Assembly (NCBI GenBank): GCA_009995045.1
Contig: JAACQG010000005.1
Coordinates: 130,804-194,803, forward strand
Source: Alphaproteobacteria bacterium
GTDB lineage: Bacteria > Pseudomonadota > Alphaproteobacteria > Micavibrionales > Micavibrionaceae
DNA: 64,000 nt
Reading direction: 5' to 3'
Shown here: positions 1-8,262 of the stretch, piece after piece
Layout of the letters: every line of letters begins with the position of its first letter
Position numbering within the stretch: the first letter of the stretch is position 1
Translations under genes and position numbers: made by a program
Notes under the pieces: model-generated
Seen by the model: only the letters and a program-made list of their open reading frames with translations
Database searches by the model: none
Told to the model about the DNA's origin: nothing

Positions 1-766
1 GCGTATTTGCCTGTGGGGAGCCTAAGCCGTCATTGATGGTTTGCCATGGTGATGCCCATGATAGCTTTTCATCAAGGTTGACCGGTATTGCTTTGAAATC
101 ATCGTTGCCGATGCCGCCTGTGCGAATTTGTTGCAATTGGAACCCCATTATAGCGGTTTCTTGCTCGGCGGGTGTGTATGTTGTGACGTCTTGGCCTTTT
201 TGGGCGATGATGGTTTTTAAATCGCTGGTGATGCGTTGTTCTTTGGGAAGGAGATTGATGAATGTTTCTCCGTCTTTTAACGGAAGGATCAATGAGAAAC
301 TGCGGAGTAATTCATTGTAGGAAATGACATCTTCGTGGATTTTAAGGAGTGTTTGTTGCTGCGGGGTTAAGTTGGTTTCGGTTTCTTTTAAAAGAACGAT
401 GATGTCGCTTTGTGTCTTTTTTAGTCCTGGTTGAAGGTCTTCAATGCTGAAGTGATCTTTTGATGGATCAAGGGCTAGTCTTGATTTTAGATCATCGTCT
501 TTAATTGTGAAGACCTCTGCGTGGATGGCTTCGCTTGGGTTGAAAAGTGTTTGGGCGAGCCATTGTGTTGCTTTGTAATCTTTGCCGTAAAAATCTTTCA
601 GGCGGGCTTTGGCGAATGCGCCGATGGGTTTGACGCGGCCATTGTCGAGGACAGGTATTTTTTCAAATGCGCTGTAGTCGAATTGCTCTGGTGCTTGGTT
701 TTGTGCGTATGCGTGTGTAAATACGCAGCAGCATATTATCGCCATTAATAAGAGGATACGGATCAT
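1..766 (-). CDS. CcsA-like cytochrome c maturation protein, N-terminal part
   Basis: The frame is open from an ATG at 766 to the window edge (255 codons seen), so the gene is partial. It starts with a hydrophobic signal or anchor segment (IRILLLMAIICCCVF) followed by a soluble region. The motif IPVLDNGRVKPIGAFAK near residues 30-46 resembles the N-terminal domain of large CcsA-type (system II) cytochrome c assembly proteins, which in other phyla begin with a similar 'lPv-d-GRvkPl-tfA' signature. The expected heme-handling WWD region and most membrane helices would lie outside the window. The start codon overlaps the stop of the upstream ResB-like gene as ATGA, which points to translational coupling and a shared role in heme delivery to apocytochrome c. 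The family call rests on this motif plus the neighbour; function is inferred. Confidence 0.7.
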   Translation of the reverse strand, partial: MIRILLLMAIICCCVFTHAYAQNQAPEQFDYSAFEKIPVLDNGRVKPIGAFAKARLKDFYGKDYKATQWLAQTLFNPSEAIHAEVFTIKDDDLKSRLALDPSKDHFSIEDLQPGLKKTQSDIIVLLKETETNLTPQQQTLLKIHEDVISYNELLRSFSLILPLKDGETFINLLPKEQRITSDLKTIIAQKGQDVTTYTPAEQETAIMGFQLQQIRTGGIGNDDFKAIPVNLDEKLSWASPWQTINDGLGSPQANT

Positions 767-1884
767 TGTGTACGTCTCCTGCTGAATGTGATGATGATAT
801 GTAGGATAAGGCCTAGAGCTAGAACGATTGTGCCGATATACGGGAAGAGCCATCCTTGGTTTTTGACAACGGAAAAGATGCTGACTTCGCCTGCTTCGGA
901 TTGATCGAATGAAGATTGGAAGAATGTATGGCCTTTATAGCGCAGGGGCTTGTTCATTTCGATGCGCGTTTCCCAGTGTGTATCGCCATCCATAATCACA
1001 ACATCAGAATGATATCCGCGCGCCATGGCTGTGCCCTGATAGTTGTCTTTTACAAAGTCTTTCAGTTTGATTGAAAAAGGCAATGTGGATTGGTCTTTAC
1101 CGAAAATGAATGTGTATGTTTTACCCAGTGATTTGATTTCAATTGGTTTTGGCATGCCGTCGAAAGCGAGGTGTTCACCATCGCCCTCATCCGCGCCGAA
1201 TATTGTAAACTCAAATCCGGTGAGGTTGGCTTCGGGTTCTTTTTCCAATGGTTTGTTTTCAAGCGCCATGAATTGCGCCATGCCCGCATATGTTTTGTTT
1301 TCGTCGTAATCGCTTGATTCTTCACGTTTTATGATGTTGCAATTGTCGCATGAGAATTTGAGGTTAAATTGAAATGGCAGGCTATCGGTATTCCAATTGT
1401 CGATATTCGAATAGGGTAGGCGCATTATTTCTGTTGGTTGGGAGTCGTCTTCTCCGTTTGATTGAAACACCATCAAGTTGCGTTTTGTGTAGTGGTAGAT
1501 GAATGGGCTTTGTGCGCCTTCGGGCAAGACCATGTAGCGTTCTTCTGCCATGATAGAGGTCACAAGGCCGCCGATGAGAAGAATGAGCGCACCTAAATGG
1601 GCGAGGATGATGCCGCTTTTTTTGGCGCTCCATTCACTTTTGAATAGGAATTTTGCCGTTAGGTTGAGCGTAAGAAGGCCAAGGATTGTGTATCCGCCTG
1701 GCAATGGAATTGGCCCTAACCAGATAATGAAGCTAGAGAAATATGTGTGGTGCGCGGCGTAGAGGCCGATCCATCTTTGTGTGACGGTTCCGACAATGAG
1801 CAGGACAATCAATAGCGGCATAAGCCAAAAGACCATATCGGCTTCGGCTAGGCGCGTGCTTATGCTTTTGATGCGTTTCATCAT
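763..1884 (-). CDS. resB: ResB-like cytochrome c biogenesis protein
   Basis: A 373-residue membrane protein of the ResB (Ccs1) type, which partners CcsA in system II cytochrome c maturation, holding apocytochrome and heme at the outer face of the inner membrane. Three membrane segments lie in the first third (about residues 18-37, 48-80 and 92-112), followed by a roughly 220-residue periplasmic domain and a last helix at about 348-368, the usual ResB arrangement. A CDNC pair sits in the periplasmic domain near residue 185. The C-terminal part with 'KPLRYKGHTFFQSSFD' is the typical conserved ResB stretch. Two consecutive ATG codons form the start. The next gene starts inside its stop codon. 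System II is not the usual choice in Alphaproteobacteria, which mostly carry the Ccm system. Confidence 0.82.
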   Translation of the reverse strand: MMKRIKSISTRLAEADMVFWLMPLLIVLLIVGTVTQRWIGLYAAHHTYFSSFIIWLGPIPLPGGYTILGLLTLNLTAKFLFKSEWSAKKSGIILAHLGALILLIGGLVTSIMAEERYMVLPEGAQSPFIYHYTKRNLMVFQSNGEDDSQPTEIMRLPYSNIDNWNTDSLPFQFNLKFSCDNCNIIKREESSDYDENKTYAGMAQFMALENKPLEKEPEANLTGFEFTIFGADEGDGEHLAFDGMPKPIEIKSLGKTYTFIFGKDQSTLPFSIKLKDFVKDNYQGTAMARGYHSDVVIMDGDTHWETRIEMNKPLRYKGHTFFQSSFDQSEAGEVSIFSVVKNQGWLFPYIGTIVLALGLILHIIITFSRRRTQ

Positions 1885-1922
1885 GGGAATGATTTATCCC
1901 ATGAGGGGCTTGGTTTCAATGA

Positions 1923-2714
1923 CTAACGGCGTGCGCCGAATACTTTTTGTAGGATTTCGGTTGTGCGCTTGGCGGGGTTGGTGCGTATTGCGGCTTCTTC
2001 GCGTGCGACGTAGTAGAATATTCCGTCCATCGCTTTTGTTGTAACGTAATCATTGAGCTGCGTTTTTGTGTTGCCAGCTAGCGTTGAGACAAAGGGTATT
2101 TGTTCGTATCGGCTTATCACGTTATCGTAGGCGCGGATGGCGCCAGCTTCCGACAGGGCGGATTGTATGAGGGGCTGCATGTCTTGGGCGAGCTGTGGCC
2201 CCATTGCCTTGCGAAGATATTGCGTGGCGGCGTCTTGTGGTCCGTTTAGAATTTCGCGTGCATCGTTGATTGTCATGTTTTGGATTGCGGATAAAAAGAG
2301 AGCTTTTGCCTTTGGTGTTGCGGCCTCTGCGGCGCGGTTGAGTCGCGTTTCAAGATCGCTGGTGAGGCTGTTCATACCAATGGTCGATAGGGCGCTGTCT
2401 ACTTTTGCAAGTGTGTCTGGTAATGGAATTTTGATGTTTGGGTCGGCGTTGAAGCCGTTGAATGTGCCGAGCTGGCTTACAACATGCGTTGATCCGATGT
2501 TAAGCGCTTCTTTTAGGCCTTGGATGATATCGGTGTTGCTGAGGGTGGCGAGAGATGTTTGGCCGCCAAGAATTGTATTTAATGTGTCAGCGTTTAAAAT
2601 TGTTCCGACATTGACGCCCCATCCGTTGTTGGAAGCATTCGCGCCGCATTGTGTGACACAGGAGGTGAGAGCGATGCAGGGCAGGATGAGAAGGGCTGTT
2701 TTTAAATGTTTCAT
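1923..2714 (-). CDS. DUF4197 lipoprotein
   Basis: A 263-residue protein starting with a lipoprotein signal peptide (lipobox LTSC, Cys at residue 19), so it should be lipid-anchored in the envelope. The rest matches the DUF4197 pattern: helical, with 'GLKEALNIGSTHVVSQLG', the 'FLSAIQNMTINDAREIL' stretch and a conserved C-terminal 'AMDGIFYYVAREEAAIRTNP' and 'ILQKVFG'. The molecular function of the family is unknown. It lies 38 bp upstream of the resB-like start on the same strand and may be cotranscribed with the ccs genes, which would fit an envelope role but does not prove one. Confidence 0.85.
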   Translation of the reverse strand: MKHLKTALLILPCIALTSCVTQCGANASNNGWGVNVGTILNADTLNTILGGQTSLATLSNTDIIQGLKEALNIGSTHVVSQLGTFNGFNADPNIKIPLPDTLAKVDSALSTIGMNSLTSDLETRLNRAAEAATPKAKALFLSAIQNMTINDAREILNGPQDAATQYLRKAMGPQLAQDMQPLIQSALSEAGAIRAYDNVISRYEQIPFVSTLAGNTKTQLNDYVTTKAMDGIFYYVAREEAAIRTNPAKRTTEILQKVFGARR

Positions 2715-2851
2715 ATCTCTTCTTAACAGGGTTTGCCTTTATGGCCAATGCGCTTATCTGTGAATAATTATGCGTTTTATGCATGTTTTTTGTTGTAGCG
2801 CGTTATTTCTTGTGATTATTATTTTCAATAATTTATGGCGCAGGGATATTT

Positions 2852-3754
2852 ATGGGGTTTTACTCAGGTTTATTCAATACTGGCATTAGTAACGTAGGGC
2901 TACACAGCCCTGACCTTCCGAATATCCTGATTTTATCGACCATTGATGTTAATAGAGGCGATATGCGATTGAATAATCGCTGGATTGAGGCGCTTAACGT
3001 ACATGGCGCAAATTGTATTGTTGTTGATCCTGCAACCATTACAACGGCGCGCATGGATGAGGCTCTAAAGATTGCGGATGGGATTATGCTCACTGGTGGG
3101 GATATGAATGTGCATCCTTCGCGTTACGGGCAAGAGCCGATTAGTCAGCGCGCTTATGCTGGTGACGGCGTTATACCAAAATTCTGTCATGATGATCGCC
3201 GTTTTGAAGCGTCTAAGCGGATGATTGAATATGCGAAAGATCATAAGGTTCCAATCTTAGGCGTTTGCCTTGGATTGCAGGAAATGAATGTCGTGCTTGG
3301 CGGATCTTTGCGACAAAAGCTAGAGGGGCATATGACCCCGCATGCTGATACAGATCATTTTTGGGATTTTCCGTTGCATAATATTTATATGAATCGCGCT
3401 GGAAGCCTTGCGCGTATATTCGGGCACAACGTCATGGCGCAAAACTCTATTCATAATGTGGGTGTTGAAATTGAAGACTTGGCGCCGGGGTTACGCATTG
3501 AGGCATTGGATGGTGCTTGGAATGTGGTTGAGGCATTCTCAATGCCGGGGCATCCGTTTTTTATGGGTATACAGTTTCATGCAGAATCTTCGCGTCATAT
3601 ACCTGAGAATGCTCTTGTTATAAAAGAATTTGTAGAAAAGTCATCTGACCATGCATATGAAAGGCCATGTGCACAGCTTGGCTCGCATTTAGGGCAGCGT
3701 CTTATTCTGCCGCATTTAAACCCTCAAACAGGCGTGTTGGAGCTAAGTGCTTAA
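2852..3754 (+). CDS. Class I glutamine amidotransferase-like hydrolase (peptidase C26 family)
   Basis: A 300-residue protein of the gamma-glutamyl-GABA hydrolase (PuuD-like, C26) group, which cleaves gamma-glutamyl amides. The nucleophile elbow GVCLGLQ (Cys near residue 144), a late IQFHAE giving the catalytic His and Glu, and the early 'GIMLTGGDMNVHPSRYG' oxyanion/substrate segment, typical of C26 enzymes, are all present. No signal peptide is seen. It is transcribed divergently from the DUF4197 gene and no polyamine catabolism genes are adjacent, so the substrate is unknown. The Shine-Dalgarno sequence is weak; the start is taken because the coding character begins here. Confidence 0.85.
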   Translation: MGFYSGLFNTGISNVGLHSPDLPNILILSTIDVNRGDMRLNNRWIEALNVHGANCIVVDPATITTARMDEALKIADGIMLTGGDMNVHPSRYGQEPISQRAYAGDGVIPKFCHDDRRFEASKRMIEYAKDHKVPILGVCLGLQEMNVVLGGSLRQKLEGHMTPHADTDHFWDFPLHNIYMNRAGSLARIFGHNVMAQNSIHNVGVEIEDLAPGLRIEALDGAWNVVEAFSMPGHPFFMGIQFHAESSRHIPENALVIKEFVEKSSDHAYERPCAQLGSHLGQRLILPHLNPQTGVLELSA

Positions 3755-3762
3755 AGGCTTGC

Positions 3763-3895
3763 AAAAGATGGTTGGGTTTACTATATCTACTCTCGGAAGG
3801 TCGGCGGGCGAATATTTTGCCAACCCGGTCAGGGGCGAAAGCCAGCAGCCGTAACAGAATTCTTCGGGTCGTCCGGCCTTCTACTTCCATCTTTT
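3763..3895 (+). ncRNA. ffs: Signal recognition particle RNA (4.5S-like)
   Basis: The sequence GGTCAGG at 3828-3834, the GGC-GAAA-GCC tetraloop and CAGCAGCC at 3843-3850 form the conserved helix 8 that binds Ffh in bacterial SRP RNA. A lower stem pairs GAAGGTCGG (3796-3804) with CCGGCCTTC (3873-3881) with one G-U pair. A further perfect 9-base pairing, AAAAGATGG (3763-3771) with CCATCTTTT (3887-3895), could close the molecule or act as its terminator, so the ends are approximate and the mature RNA may be nearer 3790-3885. It lies directly upstream of dnaX, a common location for ffs. Confidence 0.88.
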
Positions 3896-4009
3896 CATCG
3901 TATCGGCGTAAATTTTCACCTCGCGTATAGAAATACGCGTTTATATAAATCTGTTTGTATGATTGGGTTGAACCTTGTTCCCTTGACGGAATCATTCTAC
4001 ATATAAGAT

Positions 4010-5752
4010 ATGTCTGAAAAAAAATCTCATGATGAACCATATCGCGTTCTGGCGCGGAAATATCGCCCGAAAAATTTTGATGAATTGATTGGTCAAGAGG
4101 CGCTTGTGCGTACGCTGACCAATGCGATTGAATCTGGGCGTATTGCGCATGCGTTCATGATGACGGGTGTGCGTGGTGTCGGTAAAACGACTACTGCGCG
4201 GATTATCGCCAAGGCGCTTAATTATGCCGGGCCGGATGGTAAAGCAGGGCCGACAACGGGGGATACTGATGATTGCCCAATATGTCAGGCGATCACGGAA
4301 GATCGTCACCCTGATGTGATTGAGATGGATGCGGCGTCACGTACGGGTGTTGATGATATTCGTGAGATTTTGGATGGTGTGCGATACGCCCCGACAGAGG
4401 CACGTTATAAGGTGTATGTCATTGATGAGGTGCATATGCTGTCCAAGAATGCGTTTAACGCGCTCCTTAAGACATTAGAAGAGCCGCCGGAACATGTGAA
4501 ATTTATTTTCGCGACCACTGAAATTCGAAAAGTGCCGATTACCGTGTTGTCACGGTGTCAGCGTTTTGATTTACGCCGTGTTGATGTGCCAACTTTGTCT
4601 CAGCATTTTGAAAATATCTGTGAAAAAGAGGGCGTACAGGCCGATGAGGCGGCGATATCAATGATCGCGCGCGCCGCAGATGGTTCGGTGCGTGATGGTT
4701 TGAGCTTATTGGATCAAGCTTTTGCGACGGGCGGTAAAGAGGTTAGCGCTGAACAAGTGCAGGCTATGCTTGGTCTTGGTGATAAGGCGCAAAATTTGGA
4801 TATGTTGGAGCATGCGCTTACGGGCAATATGCCAGAGGCGCTTGAGATTATGGATGGGCTGTATGCGGGCGGGCTTGATCCGGTTGTGCTTATTCAGGAT
4901 TTGTTGGAATTATCGCATGTGCTGACGAAGTTGCGTGCGGTTCCTGCGACCAGATCGATGAAACATGCCATGGCGCCCGATGAAGTGGCGCGTGCGTCCG
5001 AATTATCGGCGAAATTGTCCATGCCGACATTGGCGAAGACGTGGCAGATTTTGTTAAAAGGGCTTGCAGAAGTACAGGCCGCACCAAATGCGCAAAGCGC
5101 GGCGGAGATGGTGATTATTCGTCTGTCTTATGCGGCCGATCTTCCTGATCCTGCGCAATTGTTAAAAACATTAAAGGATATGCCTGGCGATATTACTGCT
5201 GGTGGCTCTCAAGCGTCTTCTGGTGCATCTAATGGCGGGGCTTCCGCTTCGGCTGCGGCATCGGGTGGGGGCGTTTATGAGGGTGTTTCTGCGCCGATTG
5301 AAGCGCCGCGCTCGCCGCGTGGGGATGGGCCGCGCGCCGCATTGGCAGTGGTGCCAGAGCCGGATTATAAGCCGATTATAGCCATAAAAACCCTTGAGGA
5401 TGTGGTGCTTATCTTGGAGCAGCATGACGAGATGTTGCTTGCATCGAATGTGTATCAATATGCGCATTTGGTGAAATTGGATGAGGGTTTGATTGAGCTT
5501 CGTACTCAAGAACATGCGCCGCCGAAATTAGCACCTGATTTGGGATCGGCGCTTAAGCGTATTACGGGCAATCGATGGATGGTGAGTGTTTCATCTGCCC
5601 CGGGATTACCCACTTTGGCGGAAAAAAAGATTGCTGCGATCGCAGCGGAGCGCGAAGAAATTTTGAATATGCCGGTTATTCGCGATATTATGGCCGCGTT
5701 TCCAGACGCAGAGATACAATCAATAAATTCAATAGAAAGTAATGAGGAATAA
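4010..5752 (+). CDS. dnaX: DNA polymerase III subunit gamma/tau
   Basis: The 580-residue clamp-loader ATPase of the replisome. The Walker A motif GVRGVGKTTTAR lies near residues 53-64, followed by a CPIC remnant of the zinc module, the Walker B/DExH region IDEVHMLS, and the sensor region KFIFATTEIRKVP with SRCQRF. A Ser/Ala/Gly-rich linker near residues 400-440 separates the clamp-loader part from a C-terminal domain corresponding to tau. It starts at an ATG shortly after ffs and is followed after 2 bp by ybaB, the usual dnaX-ybaB pair. recR, often third, is absent. Confidence 0.97.
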   Translation: MSEKKSHDEPYRVLARKYRPKNFDELIGQEALVRTLTNAIESGRIAHAFMMTGVRGVGKTTTARIIAKALNYAGPDGKAGPTTGDTDDCPICQAITEDRHPDVIEMDAASRTGVDDIREILDGVRYAPTEARYKVYVIDEVHMLSKNAFNALLKTLEEPPEHVKFIFATTEIRKVPITVLSRCQRFDLRRVDVPTLSQHFENICEKEGVQADEAAISMIARAADGSVRDGLSLLDQAFATGGKEVSAEQVQAMLGLGDKAQNLDMLEHALTGNMPEALEIMDGLYAGGLDPVVLIQDLLELSHVLTKLRAVPATRSMKHAMAPDEVARASELSAKLSMPTLAKTWQILLKGLAEVQAAPNAQSAAEMVIIRLSYAADLPDPAQLLKTLKDMPGDITAGGSQASSGASNGGASASAAASGGGVYEGVSAPIEAPRSPRGDGPRAALAVVPEPDYKPIIAIKTLEDVVLILEQHDEMLLASNVYQYAHLVKLDEGLIELRTQEHAPPKLAPDLGSALKRITGNRWMVSVSSAPGLPTLAEKKIAAIAAEREEILNMPVIRDIMAAFPDAEIQSINSIESNEE

Positions 5753-5754
5753 AG

Positions 5755-6072
5755 ATGATTAATTTTAAAGACATGATGGCGCAAGCACAGCAAATGCAAT
5801 TTAAAATGCAGGAGATGCAGGCGAAGTTTGAAGATATCGAAGTGAGCGGAGAATCTGGCGGTGGAATGGTGAAGGTTGTTATGACCTGTACCGGTGTTGT
5901 TAAAAGCGTTGATATTGATCCATCCGTGATGAGCGAAAAAGATGTGTTAGAAGATTTGGTCGTTGCCGCTGTCAATAATGCGGGTGATGCAAAAGAAAGT
6001 CGGGTTAAAGAAGAAACCGATGCGATGGTAAAAGCATTAGGGCTTCCCGCCGACGCAAAGCTTCCATTTTAA
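5755..6072 (+). CDS. ybaB: YbaB/EbfC nucleoid-associated protein
   Basis: A 105-residue DNA-binding protein of the YbaB/EbfC family, which forms tweezer-shaped dimers and coats the nucleoid. The Gln/Met-rich first helix (MMAQAQQMQFKMQEMQ), the ES/GGGMVKV strand and the 'DLVVAAVNNA' helix are characteristic. Length is normal for the family. A GAGG Shine-Dalgarno sequence precedes the ATG by 7 bp, and only 2 bp separate it from the dnaX stop, so the two genes are cotranscribed. Confidence 0.96.
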   Translation: MINFKDMMAQAQQMQFKMQEMQAKFEDIEVSGESGGGMVKVVMTCTGVVKSVDIDPSVMSEKDVLEDLVVAAVNNAGDAKESRVKEETDAMVKALGLPADAKLPF

Positions 6073-6111
6073 GCCGTTTCATATTCCATCCTAGCGTTGT
6101 TTTAAATTTCT

Positions 6112-6142
6112 ACGCGTATGACATGCGTACGCGTCCTATAAT
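6112..6142 (+). promoter_or_regulatory. Operator-like inverted repeat over a promoter of the SDR gene
   Basis: ACGCGTA at 6112-6118 and TACGCGT at 6128-6134 form a perfect 7-bp inverted repeat with a 9-base spacer. Two bases downstream lies a perfect TATAAT at 6137-6142, so the palindrome covers the -35 region. The start point would fall near 6149, just before the ribosome-binding site. This arrangement suggests control by a dimeric regulator; which one is unknown. Confidence 0.6.
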
Positions 6143-6160
6143 TTTTCTTAAGAGGTGTCT

Positions 6161-6901
6161 ATGCAGAAAACAGTTCTAATTACTGGCGCTACTGGAGGCT
6201 TTGGTGAAGCTTTTGCCAAGAAGTTTTCGGATGAAGGATATGTGTTGATCCTCCATGGGCGTAACTCCGATAAGCTTGCCACGCTAAAGGAGCAGTTTCC
6301 CACGTGTCAGACACTCTGTTTTGATATTACTGATATGGATGCAATTACGTCCGCTTTGATGGATTTGTCTGCGGTTGACGTGTTGATCAATAATGCGGGC
6401 GGTGCGATAGGCTTGGAGCCAGCTTATGAAACTGAGCTGGCTGATTGGTTGATGATGATTAATAGCAATGTTAGCGGCCTTGTTGCTGTGACACATGCGA
6501 TCTTGCCGAAAATGGTCGCAGCGGGACATGGCCATATTATTAATATCGGATCAACGGCGGGTAATTACGTGTATCCGGGCGGGCATGTATATAATGCGTG
6601 TAAGGCGTTTGTGAAATTCTTTTCCGGGGCGCTGCGTGCGGATTTGATTGATAAGAATGTACGTGTCACTAATATCGAGCCAGCCAATGTTGAGACGGAA
6701 TTTTCGTTAAAGCGATTCAAGGGTGATGAAAAACGTGCGGCCAGTGTCTATGCGGATACCGAAGTGCTGCAGGCAGAGGATATCGCAGAAAGCGTTTATT
6801 GGGCCGCAAGTCAGCCAGCCCATGTTAATATATCTCGCATGGAAATTATGAGCACAACTCAGGCGAATGGCCCTATGGCTGTTCACCGTAAGGGAGAATA
6901 A
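6161..6901 (+). CDS. Short-chain dehydrogenase/reductase, YdfG-like
   Basis: A classical SDR of about 246 residues using NADP(H). The cofactor loop TGATGGFGEAF is at the N-terminus, NNAG follows near residue 80, and the catalytic Ser lies in NIGSTAGNYVYPGG with the YxxxK pair in VYNACKAFV. The combination resembles YdfG, which oxidises 3-hydroxy acids such as L-allo-threonine and 3-hydroxypropionate. A GTG at 6155 is in frame, but it lies inside the AGAGG Shine-Dalgarno sequence (6151-6155), so the ATG at 6161 with a 5-base spacing is preferred. xthA follows with no gap, so the two are probably one transcript driven from the promoter at 6137. Confidence 0.88.
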   Translation: MQKTVLITGATGGFGEAFAKKFSDEGYVLILHGRNSDKLATLKEQFPTCQTLCFDITDMDAITSALMDLSAVDVLINNAGGAIGLEPAYETELADWLMMINSNVSGLVAVTHAILPKMVAAGHGHIINIGSTAGNYVYPGGHVYNACKAFVKFFSGALRADLIDKNVRVTNIEPANVETEFSLKRFKGDEKRAASVYADTEVLQAEDIAESVYWAASQPAHVNISRMEIMSTTQANGPMAVHRKGE

Positions 6902-7690
6902 ATGATAAAATTGATTAGTTGGAATATTAATTCTGTACGTTTGCGCGCGCCGCTGGTTTTAAAGGTGATAGAGGCGCATGATCCTGATGTGATTTGTTTG
7001 CAGGAGACCAAGACGCCGGATGAGCATTTCCCATTTGATGTATTTCGAGAGGCGGGATACGAGCATATCCATATTCAGGGCATGAAGGGATATAACGGGC
7101 AGGCAATCATTTCTAAATTGCCTTTTGACGAGACATTTATTCACCATCGCGTTGGGCGGGAAGATTGCCGTCATATTGGTGTGCGTATTGGCGATATTGA
7201 TCTGCACAATTTATATATACCGGCGGGTGGCGATGAGCCAGATGTTGAGGTGAATGATAAATTTGCGCATAAGCTCGATTTCGTAGACGAGATGGCGCGC
7301 TGGTTTGCGGATCAGTATACATCGGATCAAAAGGTCATTGCGGTTGGTGATTTTAATATTGCCCCATATGAGCATGATGTTTGGTCGCATAAGCAATTGT
7401 TGAAAGTTGTATCGCATACGCCGCCGGAGACTGAACGGCTTGCAAAGATGCTAGCTTCGCTTGATTGGTGTGATGTGGCCCGGGAATTCGTGCCGATGGA
7501 TGAAAAGCTTTATACGTGGTGGTCGTATCGCAATCGTGATTGGAAGAAGTCAAATCGTGGTCGTCGTTTGGATCATGTATGGGTAACGCCGCCATTGAAA
7601 AAGAGCCTCAATGGCTATGAAGTGATGCTTGAGGCACGCGATTGGGAGAAGCCCTCGGATCATGTTCCTGTTATTGTGACGTTGAAATAA
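6902..7690 (+). CDS. xthA: Exodeoxyribonuclease III
   Basis: A 262-residue AP endonuclease/3'-5' exonuclease of the ExoIII family, acting in base excision repair. Metal- and phosphate-binding motifs are all visible: SWNINSVR, CLQETK, the GDFNIAP block, RRLDHVW and the terminal SDHVPV. Length is normal. The ATG follows the SDR stop codon directly, with AGGGAG as ribosome-binding site within the end of the upstream gene. Confidence 0.95.
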   Translation: MIKLISWNINSVRLRAPLVLKVIEAHDPDVICLQETKTPDEHFPFDVFREAGYEHIHIQGMKGYNGQAIISKLPFDETFIHHRVGREDCRHIGVRIGDIDLHNLYIPAGGDEPDVEVNDKFAHKLDFVDEMARWFADQYTSDQKVIAVGDFNIAPYEHDVWSHKQLLKVVSHTPPETERLAKMLASLDWCDVAREFVPMDEKLYTWWSYRNRDWKKSNRGRRLDHVWVTPPLKKSLNGYEVMLEARDWEKPSDHVPVIVTLK

Positions 7691-7740
7691 TATTCAATTT
7701 CAATTTATTAGCCGATAATAGCCGATTTTTATATGCTCGC

Positions 7741-7917
7741 TTAAAAGTCGGAGCAACGGCCATCGACTTCCCAATCATTGTATCGCGTAGGTTCGGGTTT
7801 GCCGTTTCCTTTTTCACCAAAGCCGCCTCTCTCCTCTTTGGTTTCCTCAAGGTTTTTTTTCGCGCTTTCGTCTTTGGGCGTGTCGGAGTTTTGCTGTGTT
7901 GGTTTTTCATTTGTCAT
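7741..7917 (-). CDS. SDHAF4-like protein (DUF1674)
   Basis: A 58-residue protein: a charged, poorly conserved N-terminal half followed by the hallmark C-terminus GKPEPTRYNDWEVDGRCSDF, which is diagnostic of DUF1674, the bacterial relative of mitochondrial SDHAF4/Sdh8. That family binds the flavinylated subunit of succinate dehydrogenase during assembly. The gene is convergent with xthA and divergent from the chorismate mutase gene; no sdh genes are in the window. A longer overlapping frame on the same strand (7671-7910) is out of frame with it and is not coding. Confidence 0.9.
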   Translation of the reverse strand: MTNEKPTQQNSDTPKDESAKKNLEETKEERGGFGEKGNGKPEPTRYNDWEVDGRCSDF

Positions 7918-7977
7918 GGTTAAAGATATAGGGCAGTTTATGAGAATTGAAAAGGTTTGAACTCATAAGGTTTTTAA

Positions 7978-8262
7978 ATGAATAATCAGCTTGAAGAATA
8001 TCGCAAAGAAATTGATGCGCTTGATATCGAATTGATCGATGTTTTGGCGCGCCGCATTGACGTGGTGCGCAAAGTCGGCGTTTTGAAGGCGCAGAGTAAT
8101 ATTTCCGTGGTTCAGCAAGAGCGAGCGGAAGCGGTGAAAAATCGCGCGGCAGAGATGGGCGCGGCAAAGGGGTTAGACGAATCTTTTATTCGTAAAGTTT
8201 ACGATATGATGATTGATCATGCGCATGATTTGGAGCACGACATCATGGATGCGAAATCATAA
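7978..8262 (+). CDS. Chorismate mutase (AroQ type)
   Basis: A 94-residue monofunctional AroQ-fold enzyme converting chorismate to prephenate for phenylalanine and tyrosine synthesis. The pattern YRKEIDALDIELIDVLARR at the N-terminus and the VGVLK lysine segment are those of the helical chorismate mutase active site; a later helix carries VQQERAE. No signal peptide is present, so it is the cytoplasmic form. Its stop overlaps the rsmB start by one base (TAATG), indicating coupled translation. Confidence 0.9.
   Translation: MNNQLEEYRKEIDALDIELIDVLARRIDVVRKVGVLKAQSNISVVQQERAEAVKNRAAEMGAAKGLDESFIRKVYDMMIDHAHDLEHDIMDAKS

Noticed and set aside
5621-5629. Slippery A AAA AAG heptamer in dnaX (codons GAA AAA AAG), as used for the gamma subunit frameshift in E. 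coli
   Set aside because: It lies at codon 538 of 580, inside the C-terminal domain, and the -1 frame continues to near the normal end, so a short gamma product like that of E. coli would not be made.
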